This document shows, piece after piece, positions 34,949 through 44,400 of a DNA stretch of 64,000 nt (its first letter is position 1; each line of letters starts with the position of its first letter). Below the pieces are notes generated by a model, which was given only the letters and a program-made list of their open reading frames with translations, made no database searches and had not been told where the DNA came from. The position numbers and the translations under genes were made by a program. This DNA is from Gnetum montanum. Its lineage: Eukaryota; Streptophyta; Gnetopsida; Gnetales; Gnetaceae. Location of the stretch: positions 696,319-760,318 of the forward strand of contig MNCI01011145.1 in the NCBI GenBank assembly GCA_015680685.1, read 5' to 3'.

Positions 34949-34961
34949 TGGTATTAGAGCA
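34949..34961 (+). other. Primer-binding site, initiator tRNA-Met type
   Basis: TGGTATTAGAGCA, two bases after the LTR end. It differs at one position from the standard TGGTATCAGAGC. Confidence 0.8.
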
Positions 34962-35834
34962 AACCATAACCCAAAGATCATTCAGAACCATGGACCAACT
35001 ACAACATGAACTTGATGATAAACCTTGAAGCCAAAACACATGTAAAGCCATTGATCATCACTAGATATACCATATATTTGTGATGCAAGTCATAAGATAC
35101 CTTTCCATTGACTTCACAAACAATGGATCAAGCATCTAGATCCCATAAACCAACAAAAATACTTTGATAGATATCATTAACCAATGAAGATTGATCACAA
35201 CTCATCAAGATTAATGAATTGCAAGAGACATTGGTAAGACAATGATACACCGGTCTAGATAACTTTTACCCATCTTAATACTATAATTATTAATTAATTA
35301 GGGTTATTGTTAAATTTCTTTCTAGAAAGTTAGTATCCATAACCTAAATTGATTTTGTCTTGTTGAAATTTACTATCTAGGTAATCTAAAAGATTCCAAG
35401 TTATCATATGTTAGCCTAGAAATGTCAATTTAACAAAATAGGCTAGTTTGGTCCTTTTAATTCTTGAAACCTTAACTTTATTTTTTTAACCCTAAAAATA
35501 TGTCCAATGCATAGTACTTGTTGAGACAATTCCAACGGTACAAATTTCATCTCAATCGGAGTTATGGTTTGGGAGATATTGATGTTTAAATTTTTTTGTT
35601 ATACGTGCATTAAAATAATATTAAATTATTAAAATTATTAAGTTTTTATTATTATTTAAAAAATTTCAAAATTTTAGGATTGGGAATTAACTCAAGATCA
35701 CCATTTGCTTACCCATACTAAATCCCTACCCTATCATCGATCGAACCACCATGTCACCCACTGAGGCAAGGTGGAATAAAATAAAAATAATAAGTTGAAA
35801 AAAATAAAAAACCTCTAAAATACTTATCGAGGGG

Positions 35835-36103
35835 GAGGTCATGAGTTTGATTCCATGCTCCAAAATAATTTTAATTAAATAAAAATAAAAATAATAATAT
35901 AAAAATATATATTTTTGGGAAGTAGGAGGTCACGGGTTCAACCCCAACCACTAAAATGTTTTAATAATAATAATAATTAAAAAAAAATTGAAATGGGAGG
36001 TCACGAGTTCAAATCCAAGCCCCCTCCATTGTTAGTTTTATTTAAATATATATATATACATGTGTATATTTTAAAAGAGCTAGAAAGTCAAGGGTTCAAA
36101 CCC
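35835..36103 (+). repeat. Four tRNA B-box-like motifs in tandem spacing
   Basis: Motifs at 35835-35854, 35926-35945, 35997-36016 and 36083-36103 read GAGGTCATGAGTTTGATTCC and variants such as GGTCACGGGTTCAACCCC and CAAGGGTTCAAACCC. Each resembles a tRNA T-arm and the Pol III B box (GGTTCGANTCC). They are separated by AT-rich text at about 70-90-base steps. No A box or tRNA fold accompanies them, so these are not tRNA genes. Confidence 0.6.
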
Positions 36104-36199
36104 AGGACCCCCTTCATTCAGTTTTATTTTAATATATATGTTTCATAAAAAATAATAAATAATAATATATACCAATAATAATAATTTTAAAAAATGAAA

Positions 36200-36985
36200 T
36201 GATGATTTTAGTAGTTAGGACCACCACTGAACCTTGTTTTCGATCATAATAAGGGTTGTCGTGCTGCACGGTAAGGACTAGCAAGCCCAATAGCATAGCA
36301 TCATAGTTGACAAATGGCCAACGATGCTAGAGCCTCTGCTGCCCTATGTAGCCTTTTGTTAGCCCACTCCCTACAATAGCCCACTACCTGCTCCCTACAA
36401 TAGCACACTATGCATTACCTCCTAGGGCCTTCTGCCAGAGCCACCACTGTGTGGAACACCATGGTGCTGCAGTGGTGGGCCTCCATTCCATGGTAGGACC
36501 TGCAAGCTAGATTAATGGCCATAGGCCACTAGCTGATAGCAATGGGAAGCCATGACATACCACCTTCTTTCTGGCCAATGGCCAAAACCCTCATGCTATC
36601 ACTTTCCAGTGCCACCCATAGTACGTTTTTTTAAAAAAAAATTGAAGGGTCATAAGCCCTTGGGAGGGCCGCAATGGGGTTGATAGTCACGACTGGCTAT
36701 GCTGCCAACTACATCTTACTGTTAGCTACAGCTGATGGATATGAACTAGCCCTTGGGCCAGCCCTAAGGGCACCACATCATGCTATCGTCTACCACCATT
36801 GCTTCACTTTGTGCTGTGCTTTGCTGACCTTCCGCCAAACCACACTATGATATCTACCTTTTGTTGTCCGTCGTTGCCAACATCTATGTCCTCCACCATC
36901 TGCACCCTTCATCACCCACTACCATGACATGCCTGTGCCTTCTATTGTCTACGACTTTGCCACGCTTGTGCCTTCAGCATTACCC
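36200..36985. other. GC-richer block without frame
   Basis: This stretch is clearly richer in G and C than its surroundings (CTGCTGCCCTATG, CACCATGGTGCTGCAGTGG), as if derived from a gene or GC-rich repeat. No frame longer than about 60 codons was seen in either direction. Origin unknown. Confidence 0.4.
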
Positions 36986-37205
36986 ATAATTGCCTCCAGC
37001 ACCGTCAATAACTGCCTCCAGCACTACCCATAACTACCTTTGACACCACCCATAACTACTTTCAACACCACCCATAACCTCCTCCAACACCGTCAATAGC
37101 CACCTTCAACACTGTTGATAACTACCTCTAATGTTGTCAATCACTGTTTTCAATGTTGCCAATAACCACAGTCTTTGGACACCATCGATAACCGCCTCTC
37201 CATTG
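36986..37205 (+). repeat. 22-bp minisatellite, about ten units
   Basis: Eight consecutive 22-base units start at 36986 with ATAATTGCCTCCAGCACCGT. Later units vary, for example ATAACTACCTTTGACACCAC and ATAACCTCCTCCAACACCGT. A 26-base unit and a partial unit follow. As 22 is not a multiple of three, the array is unlikely to be coding. Confidence 0.85.
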
Positions 37206-37466
37206 AAAGTCACACAAACCCTAAGATGGGCTACATTGACCTAGAAGAGGATTGCACGGACCTTGAAATGGTGCGTCACCATGGTCATTGTTGCCATTCA
37301 TAATGAAATGGAAAATTCTCCATTATATGATGAAAATTTTTCAATTGTTCATCAACTAACGAAAAAATTTGAAATTTCCATCATTGAACTGTTAGTTTAA
37401 ATTAGGAAATTTCAAAAATAGTTTCCAAAATTAGAATTTGGCATAGTAACAATAGTGATAAAAACT

Positions 37467-37538
37467 TCATAATTAAGCATGCTTAGCCTGGAGTAGAACT
37501 GGGATGGGTGACCTCTCAAGAAGTCTTGTTTTTCATGC
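37467..37538 (+). repeat. 5S-rRNA-like segment with Pol III control boxes
   Basis: The text AATTAAGCATGCTTAGCC, GAGTAGAACTGGGATGGG and TGACCTC...AAGTC follows the 3' half of plant 5S rRNA (AGTTAAGCGTGCTTGGGC, GAGTAGTACTAGGATGGG, TGACCTCCTGGGAAGTC). It covers box A, the intermediate element and box C. A TTTTT run follows at about 37530. The 5' half of 5S is not evident. It is not an rRNA gene but a 5S-derived piece inside the element, shared with copy 1 (2193-2262). Confidence 0.75.
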
Positions 37539-37569
37539 TAAAGATCCTAGACTCCAGAAGCCATAATGG

Positions 37570-38211
37570 TAGCCTTTTTCGGTGAACAAATAGTCATTTC
37601 CTATAGATTTCAACCTTCCAGATGTAATGGAAAAGTCAGATCTATCCTAAGGAACCCAAAAATTAGTTTTTACTCTTTGCCCAATATAGTGCCTTGAAAT
37701 CCTCAAAAGTTTAATTTTAGCATCACTCGAGTATACGATGTCCATTTTCAACATATAAATAGTCATTTCTAACATTTTTCACCCTTCTAAACCTAATGGT
37801 GAGGTCAAATTTATCATCTAAGCATCCTATAATTCAATGATATTATAAATTAAACCTTTTAAGCTTTAAGATTTAGTGCATACCCCTTGCAGATAATCTT
37901 AAGATCACTATGGTATATCATTGGTTACACTGCCAAAGTTAGTGTTCTTAAGGGGGGTAGAAAGGCTGTTAAAAATTAAATTATTACTAAAATTATATGA
38001 TGTCATTAAATATTACTAAAATTATATAATATAATTATAAAAATAGATAATATGGTTATTTAGTTAATGTAGTTGATTATTAGTCAATGTATTAGTTAAA
38101 GATTAGTTGATGTATTAGTTGGGGAATTAGTTGAAGAAATAGAACAATCTTCAACCATCAAGAAAATGGTATATTAATCCATCCTGCAATCAAAACATAG
38201 GGCAAAACAAC
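37570..38211 (+). other. Internal region between 5S-like segment and cargo, with internal duplication
   Basis: A block with AATAGTCATTTC, CAACCTTCCAGATGTAATGG and AGATCTATCCTAAGG (37590-37670) recurs in decayed form at 37765-37850 (AATAGTCATTTC, CACCCTTCTAAACCTAATGG, AATTTATCATCTAAGC). The region ends in ATTAGTTGATG-type tandem words at 38055-38150. Copy 1 has the whole stretch at 1500-2180. No frame. Confidence 0.6.
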
Positions 38212-39345
38212 ATGGAGACTCAAAATCTCATTTCGACAAGGAGTATGATACTCATGACGAAAAATAATCTAGATAAGAATCCAAGAATAGGAATGAAAGT
38301 TGTAACATACAACTTGCTTACAAGATCACTAGTGAGTGAGAAACAATATCCACTATGTCCATCATGGGCCTTGGATTGGCATGAATATTAATATCCACAC
38401 ATCTTAGCAAAATTAAAAGATTTGGATGCTGATGTCTTGTGCTTAGAAGAAGTCTTACCATGGGAATTTCTATATCAATTCCAACTAGATTTAGAAAAGA
38501 TAGGATACAGAGGTATTTATAAGCAAAAAGGTTCTTGTAGAAGTTATTTTGAGCCGTACAAATTAGCATATTGTAGGAATTACAACATAGATGGTTTTGT
38601 GATCTTTTATAAAGAAGCCAAGTGTGAATTGATGCAAAGATTTAAATGGAGTTTAGAAAATATGATTTTTGAAATTCCAAAACTTTAAGTGATGGGAAAG
38701 AAAGAATAGTCAAGATTTTGGAAAAATCACATAGCCCTAGTAGTGATTCTAAAAGTTCATCTATCAGGAAGATGTGTATGCATGGTTAACACACATTTAA
38801 TTTTCAAACCAACATGTTTAGATGTTATACTTTGTCAAGGAGCATACTTGATTAAGCAAATAGAAGATAGTTTGAAGAAGAAGTTATTCCTAAGTTGTAC
38901 CTATCCAGTTTCATTTATTCTTTGTGGAGATTTCAATGCAAAAGTTGGAAGTAGTGTTTATCAATTCTTAAAATATGGATCTATAAAGAAATCTTTGGAA
39001 AATGAACCTAACTTGAAGAAGATGTTTCCATCAATTCAACATGTACTTCCATTAGCCAATGCACATTCTACTTACTTTGAATCTTTAGTAGACAAATTAG
39101 ACTCTAGAATTCAAGAATAGATGATGTTGATGGATAGCATTCATCAAGAATCACAGTTTACCAATTACTCTGCTATGATTAATGAGGATGGCTCAACAAC
39201 ATTCTTCATTGAGACTTTGGATTATCTTTGTGATGATGCCCAATTCTTTCAAGTTACCAAGTTACTAGAGTTGATTTCTAAAGAAGAAGTTGAGAAGAAT
39301 CAAGATCAAGCCTTACCATCCCAAAAAAGGCCATCTGATCATATA
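38212..39345 (+). pseudogene. Captured CCR4/Angel-type EEP nuclease (intronless)
   Basis: From ATG 38212 one frame runs to the inserted LTR at 39351 with only in-frame stops (38389 TAA, two near 38686-38712, 39118 TAG) and no frameshift, about 378 codons. Landmarks of the CCR4/Angel/nocturnin family appear in order: KVVTYNLLTRSLVS (VxSYNxLA), YPLCPSWALDW (YxPxWALxW), DADVLCLEEV (catalytic Glu), GYRGIYKQK, DGFVIFYK, VNTHLIFKP, LCGDFNAKVGS (catalytic Asp and Asn), ETLDY and PSDHIPL (catalytic Asp-His). In hosts, these Mg-dependent 3' exonucleases shorten mRNA poly(A) tails. The lack of introns across the domain suggests capture of a processed transcript. After the solo LTR the frame resumes at 40414 (MVELQLLP). 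It is broken now, although catalytic positions are still readable. Confidence 0.85.
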
Positions 39346-40413
39346 CCCCTTCATGAGTGGCAAGGTACCCCTACACTCAACCATACGAATATGAGCATCC
39401 ACGCATGATCTGGTTGAACTCTGCAGATGGGCTAGTTGTGGTATCTATATAGTTACACATTGATCACAGTTGACTATCTTTCCACCTAGAGTAGTATTTG
39501 CTTTATCATGTATGGTTTAGTCTAGAGTGAGGTGTATGATGTGATCCTAAACTAGTGCTACTCCTAGAGACAATGGAAAATAATCTTGATTAAACTAATA
39601 AGCAATAGGAAATGAAGTCTAAGCTAGCCTAAGTGCAATGAGCATCCGTCCTTAATCATCTATACACATCTTGAACCTTGTGTACTACTTCTGGGATTAC
39701 TAAGTGTAAATTACTTGAGTGCTCCTAGATACACTACTAGGTTACCAAGTAGTTACACTTCAATGTTCGTGATTAAGTCATACTCATTCCACATTTAACA
39801 ATAGGAATAGTAAATGATGGTAAAGAAATATTAACTAAGAAAACAATAAATAACAATAACAACTAAACCATTAAGACTAAGTAGATGCTGCAATGATGGA
39901 GTAATCTCAATCTTTATTGCTGATCATGTACATGTCCAAGTACGTCACACTCGAATAAAGTTTCCATACAATTACAAGCATCACACTGTGGGCATGCACT
40001 TGGGAAAATAGTCTAACTCCTACAAAAAGAAACTGTAAGGGCTTCACTACAACTACCAAAAAGATGCCTAAGTGCGGCAAGTATGCACTTATTTATAGCT
40101 AGAGATAGACACTGCATTAATGAGGTCACGTTAACGCATGGACAGATGTGTTGACGGGGCCACATCAACGCTGTTGCATTGACGGGGCTTCATCAACGCG
40201 CCCTAGTTGACATAGGTCCAATATCAAGGGTCTAATATCAGGACTCATCCAATAACATGGGTCTGATAATAGGGGTCCGATATCAACACCTGGTTAACAA
40301 GGGTCCGATAACAGGGGTCTGATATTAGCACTTGGTTAACAAGGGTCTGATATCAGCACCTGGTTAACACAGGTCCAATATCAACACCTGGTTAACCACA
40401 ATTCATCACCACT
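39346..40413 (-). mobile_element. Solo gypsy LTR nested in the captured ORF
   Basis: The LTR proper is 39351-40408. It starts TCATGAGTGGCAAGG and ends AATTCATCA, flanked by CCCCT (39346-39350) and CCACT (40409-40413). Copy 1 has the empty site ATACCACTTATGG, which confirms the insertion. Near its end lies a tandem array of about 28-40-bp units with GGGTCCGATATCAACACC and CTGGTTAACA. Before that are TTGACGGGGCCACATCAACG repeats (40110-40200). Confidence 0.9.
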
Positions 40414-40907
40414 TATGGTAGAATTGCAATTACTCCCATCAGTTCATAAGGTTAATCAAGATCAAGAAGTATCTCACTCTTACTTTTATTTGATTGATCT
40501 TATTATTTTATTTCATAGTGCAATTTATATTTTAATTAGATATGTGAATATATATGATAATAAAAATTGGGGGATAAAGAATTTTTGCTACCTTTACTTG
40601 GGTAACTAGATCCAAGTTGCACTTTGTATGATCCTAGTTAGGATTGGTGGTTGGTGGTTGATAAATCTTTAATTCACCCTTTGTCATTATCTTAGAAAAT
40701 AAAGTAAGTATCAAGAAAGTAATATTTAATTTTCCATATAATCATTCTCACATATATCTTATTTGCAAAATAAGCAAGAAACAACTTCGAGTTCAAAGGA
40801 GAAATCAAATTATTGAAGCACAGGATCATGAAAGAAAGCATCGAAGCTAGAAAAAGATAGTGAATGTGGATTCATTTGAGGATGAACAAAACCAAAGGGG
40901 GGTAGAT
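40414..40907 (+). other. Tail of captured ORF and element 3' end, with 0.32-kb extra segment
   Basis: 40414-40450 continues the captured frame (MVELQLLPSVHK). 40451-40772 is absent from copy 1, where TTCATAAG joins directly to AATAAGCAAG. After 40772 the two copies are parallel again up to the polypurine tract. The extra piece is AT-rich, without recognisable ends; it is either an insertion here or a deletion in copy 1. Confidence 0.55.
40895..40907 (+). promoter_or_regulatory. Polypurine tract of chimeric element copy 2
   Basis: AAGGGGGGTAGAT lies directly before the LTR start TATCACATCC. Confidence 0.8.
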
Positions 40908-41504
40908 TATCACATCCCCATTCCCAAATGAGGCTACTAACTAAAGAAGATGGCATCTCTTCATAACAATTGTTATTGTCATCTTAATAAGACCCAAAAG
41001 GGTAGTTCTAATTAAGACTTGCATTGTAATAACAGATGTGTCTCTTAAGGTAACCGTTGAGGGTTTGGCCTAAGGCATTTATACCTAGGGTTAGAGGTCA
41101 CGCTAGCATGGAATGGTGAAGCCAGTACATGCAAGTCATGGGGTGGCAAAGTCGGTATGGGCAAGTCATGGAAAGCTGAGTGAAGTGGGACAGGAAGTGG
41201 ACTAGCCATCCCTTCTACTTAGGTTATAGGCCTAACTGTGGTGGCAGTGCTAGATTGCCTCTAAGGGATAGATGCCAAAGGAAGAAAACCCTAAGGAACA
41301 CTCTCAAAGCACGATCTGAATACACTTTTCCATATCAACAAAGCATTCTTTTCTTTCTTTTTCTACATTTTTCCTATTATTTTCTTTATACATAATGTTG
41401 AATATTGCATATATTTCACATTTGATATAGTTTCTTCATACGCATAATGTCTAATATATCATATATTTGACATTTTCCATGACATTCGGGGATGGGATGT
41501 CACA
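40908..41504 (+). repeat. 3' LTR of chimeric element copy 2
   Basis: Starts TATCACATCCCCATTCCC and ends GGGATGTCACA. It is followed by the target duplication ACCTC. It matches 34341-34946. Confidence 0.85.
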
Positions 41505-41509
41505 ACCTC

Positions 41510-42193
41510 CATCATGGTTTTGTCTCTTATGGTTTCAATTAGATTCGGAGGAGTAAGAAGAAGATGCAGATGAAGAGGATGAAGAGGAGGAGGACTGCCA
41601 CCACCATGATGTTTTCCACCTCCTCTCCACTTTTCATGACCATGATCATTAGGTTTTCTATCATCATGATGCTTGCCTGAGCCCCTGCCTTGACTCCCAC
41701 TTTTGCCCAAACCCGAATTTTTGATAGTGGACTGTAGATTTGGGTTTAAGCTCCCTTCACCAAAGTCAGTGGGTAGAGAATCTTCATGTTGAGAACCCCC
41801 AAAGGGAGGATCCTCATTATCATTTTGGTTCAACAGGAATAAGGGGTTAGTGAACCATTTCCCCTTCATAGTTTCATGGGACTTCTCTTGGTGCCAATCT
41901 CATTTGTGTTGTGCTTCTGTGGAACAATAGTCTTGGTAGTTATGGTCCCACACAACATATTCATTGTGGAGGTCTTGGATGCCTAATCTCTTAAGAGTTT
42001 GGAGTAGCATCCCAAGAATAGATCGATTGGGATGCAACACAACGTTGCCCTCCATATCTCTTCGCCACAACTGCTCATCCTGATGTAGGAAAAAGGTGAA
42101 ATCAAGTACAAACTCATCTGGATGAGTGTATACCACTTTGAATTCTTGGGACACTAGCAGTTTTGAATCATTGTGCCTCAAAGAAGAAGACAT
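41510..42193 (-). pseudogene. Gag of element C, N-terminal part
   Basis: 42193 is the best gag start of this gypsy family in the window: MSSSLRHNDSKLLV, open to 41900 on the minus strand, then after a break 41869-41510 (MKGKWFTNPLFLLNQ, then a Gly/His/Asp-rich run). It lies about 145 bases downstream of the primer site, as expected. The protein is interrupted by the chimeric element and continues at 34335. A and B carry decayed counterparts. Confidence 0.75.
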
Positions 42194-42336
42194 TTTGGAT
42201 TAGAGAAAAATTTAGTGTTCTTGAATTATAATTATAATTATTAATTTTTCAAATGATTGTGACCTTAGGATTCATTCTAAAGATCTTAAATAGTATTCAT
42301 TAAGTCTTAGATAGCGCACATATCAAACTATAAGTT

Positions 42337-42352
42337 CTCAGTAATGGTGCCA
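42337..42352 (-). other. Primer-binding site of element C, tRNA-Asp-like variant
   Basis: The minus strand reads TTGGCACCATTACTGAG right after the LTR. It differs from TGGCGCCGTTGCCGGGG at several positions, mostly by G-to-A changes, consistent with a decayed tRNA-Asp site. Confidence 0.6.
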
Positions 42353-42353
42353 A

Positions 42354-43221
42354 TAATGAGCAGCAAGTAGACCCTATGCCCAACAATACAAATCACTAAG
42401 CATTCACATGCAATTGGGTCGAATTCTGTGACTTATAGCCTTCTAATTATGTTAGTCTCTAGGAAGTGGAACTAACCATTACAATCATTGCCTTCCCAAT
42501 TACACTTGTGAAATGCAAAGGTATGGTTAAGTGCAACTGAGGCATATGATTTTCACCATTTTTATGTTTTTTGTTTTAGGTCATTTAAGGATAAAAAATA
42601 ACGAATAAAGTAAAATAATTAAATTACTAATTAATCTAACTAGCTACACCTAACTAATCCTAACATAAGCATCCATTTCCACTTGTCGTACACATCCTAA
42701 ACACGTTTAACGCTGCTAGGTTACCAAACATTAAGTGTTACGGGATTACCAAGTGCCAAGCATATGCTTGAAGTGGTCGTACTTATGTGCTTAATTAATC
42801 ACTATTTAATCTAGCTTAATCTAGCTTAATTTATTATTTAATTACTTAAAGCATGAAAGACAATTGCATAAAACACTGAATGCATAAATAAACAATTAAT
42901 CTATTTCAAAGTGCTACAAGGTTTATGAGAAAGCTCATCTTTATTGCTGCACACACTACCATGCTTAGGTACAATAGTGCTCAAATAAAGATTCGTACGC
43001 TCTTTGAATCCTACCGTGGGCACTTGGAAAAATATTCTAACTTTCAAATGACAAAACTACAAGAGCTCCACCACAACTATGGCAAAAGATTATCATAAAC
43101 AAAATGGGTGAGTGTGTATTTATAGGCAATAACAGACACTATGTCAACAAGGCCACATCAACACATCAAATCCCACGTCGACAAGGCCACATTGACTTAA
43201 CCCAGAAAAGATGACTCATCG
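42354..43221 (-). repeat. 5' LTR of element C
   Basis: Starts TAATGAGCAGCAAG and ends about GACTCATCG in plus coordinates. It has the family blocks (ATGGTTAAGTGCA, CACTTGTCGTACACATCCTAAACAC, GGTTTATGAGAAAGCTCATCTTTATTG) and a minus-strand TATA near 43120. The U3 end has CAACAAGGCCACATCAACA-type repeats rather than GATATC. Confidence 0.75.
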
Positions 43222-43614
43222 CTCATCTAGATAATTAATGATTTCAAGATAAAGGAGAACAAGATAAGAGCATTAATTAATGCATTTAACTTGAAGTTAG
43301 AAGCAACATGGTAGCTTCCACAACCATCGAGGCATGAGGAGCTATTGTAAGAGCTACCATAGAAGCCACCACTATCTAGCATCACATAAGACATTTTTCT
43401 CAATCAAATTTGTATATATAACTATATAAATTTTTGTAACAAATAATGTTTGATTTTGTCAAAGTTAGTTTTGTAAAAGCACTTGACTAACTTTTGTAAT
43501 ATGACACTCCAGTTAGTTATTTGGAGTTAGTCAAGTCACTCCCACAATTTTATAATTAGGCTCAGTTTTAATTTTGTTGACTCGGGGATGAGTTTTTAGT
43601 AAATTGTAAGGATA
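43222..43614 (+). other. 3' internal end of a plus-strand gypsy relative
   Basis: The last ~45 bases (CTCGGGGATGAGTTTTTAGT, then GTAAGGATA) parallel the reverse complement of the text around the polypurine tracts at 13388 and 16631. The stretch before it has no recognisable frame. Confidence 0.45.
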
Positions 43615-44400
43615 TGATGAGTCTTGATTTTGTCAGCTACATTAACACAACAATGTCAATGTAGCAACGTTAATGCATGATTAGCTATGTTAACGCACTA
43701 GTGTTGACATATAGGTAATAAATGCCTATATAAATGCACCAACCCACTACATTTATGGTACCATTGGGTTAATAGCTTAGCCAAACTCTTATAATTTCTT
43801 CTTGTAAAAGTTAGAATTTAACACTAAGTGTCTGTAGCATGAGCTAAGTGGATTTTATGAAGTCTTACTTCAATGACTATGTACCTAAATACATTTTCAT
43901 GATAATAATAAGATCGAGATCCATTTTCCATTACTACAACACTTGGATTAGTTTAATAATTTCTTTAATTGTAATTTACTTTTCATTTAAAAGCTTTTAG
44001 TTATTTACTTCATATCCATTGCACTTAAATTACATTACATGAGTATGACTAGCATTAAACATAGACATGTTAACATTTGGTAATCCTAGTAGTGCACTAC
44101 CTAGTACACCTAGTGATGGATACTGGTAACCTAGCAATGTTAGTATATATTTAGGATGTGTATGACAAACTAGAATACATATCTCATGCATAGGCTAGAC
44201 TAGACTTGTTCTTTACACTCAGGCTAGATTGTTTTAATATTTTAAAAACATTTTAGCTATGGTCGCAACAATATCATTATCATATACATTGATTACACTT
44301 AACCATATAAGTTAGCTCCATAGAGGTGTGATTGGGAAGATAATGACTAGTGATATATCACCTAGCTATCTAGACAACTATATTGGCTTGGTTCCATACA
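43615..44400 (+). repeat. Gypsy LTR in opposite orientation, end decayed
   Basis: Begins TGATGAGTCTTG and contains the family blocks in reverse complement: ATGCCTATATAAATGCACC (TATA, plus strand, near 43720), TTTGGTAATCCTAGTAGTGC, TAGGATGTGTATGACAA and ACTTAACCATA near 44300. The far end (expected ...CACTCATCA) is not found. It is the only gypsy LTR of this family pointing this way in the window. Confidence 0.65.

Larger units (their letters stand above)
34341..41504 (+). mobile_element. Chimeric non-autonomous LTR element, copy 2 (5S-like + CCR4/Angel-like cargo)
   Basis: It has 5' and 3' LTRs (606 and 597 bp), a 5-bp target duplication, an initiator-Met-type primer site and a polypurine tract, so it is a whole LTR retrotransposon. 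Between them I find no Gag, protease, RT or integrase. Instead there is an AT-rich leader with four tRNA B-box-like motifs, a GC-richer block, a 22-bp minisatellite, a 5S-rRNA-like segment, a short ATTAGTTGATG array and an intronless CCR4/Angel-type nuclease frame reaching almost to the polypurine tract. It resembles a LARD-type element and must have been mobilised in trans. A younger solo LTR sits in the cargo (39351-40408). Confidence 0.85.

Noticed and set aside
36986-37205. CRISPR-like array
   Set aside because: Units are contiguous 22-base repeats without spacers, in a plant retroelement.
37467-37538. A genuine 5S rRNA gene, or a Cassandra element
   Set aside because: Only the 3' half is similar, and many positions differ. 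Cassandra carries 5S within its LTRs, while here it lies in the internal region and the LTRs contain none.
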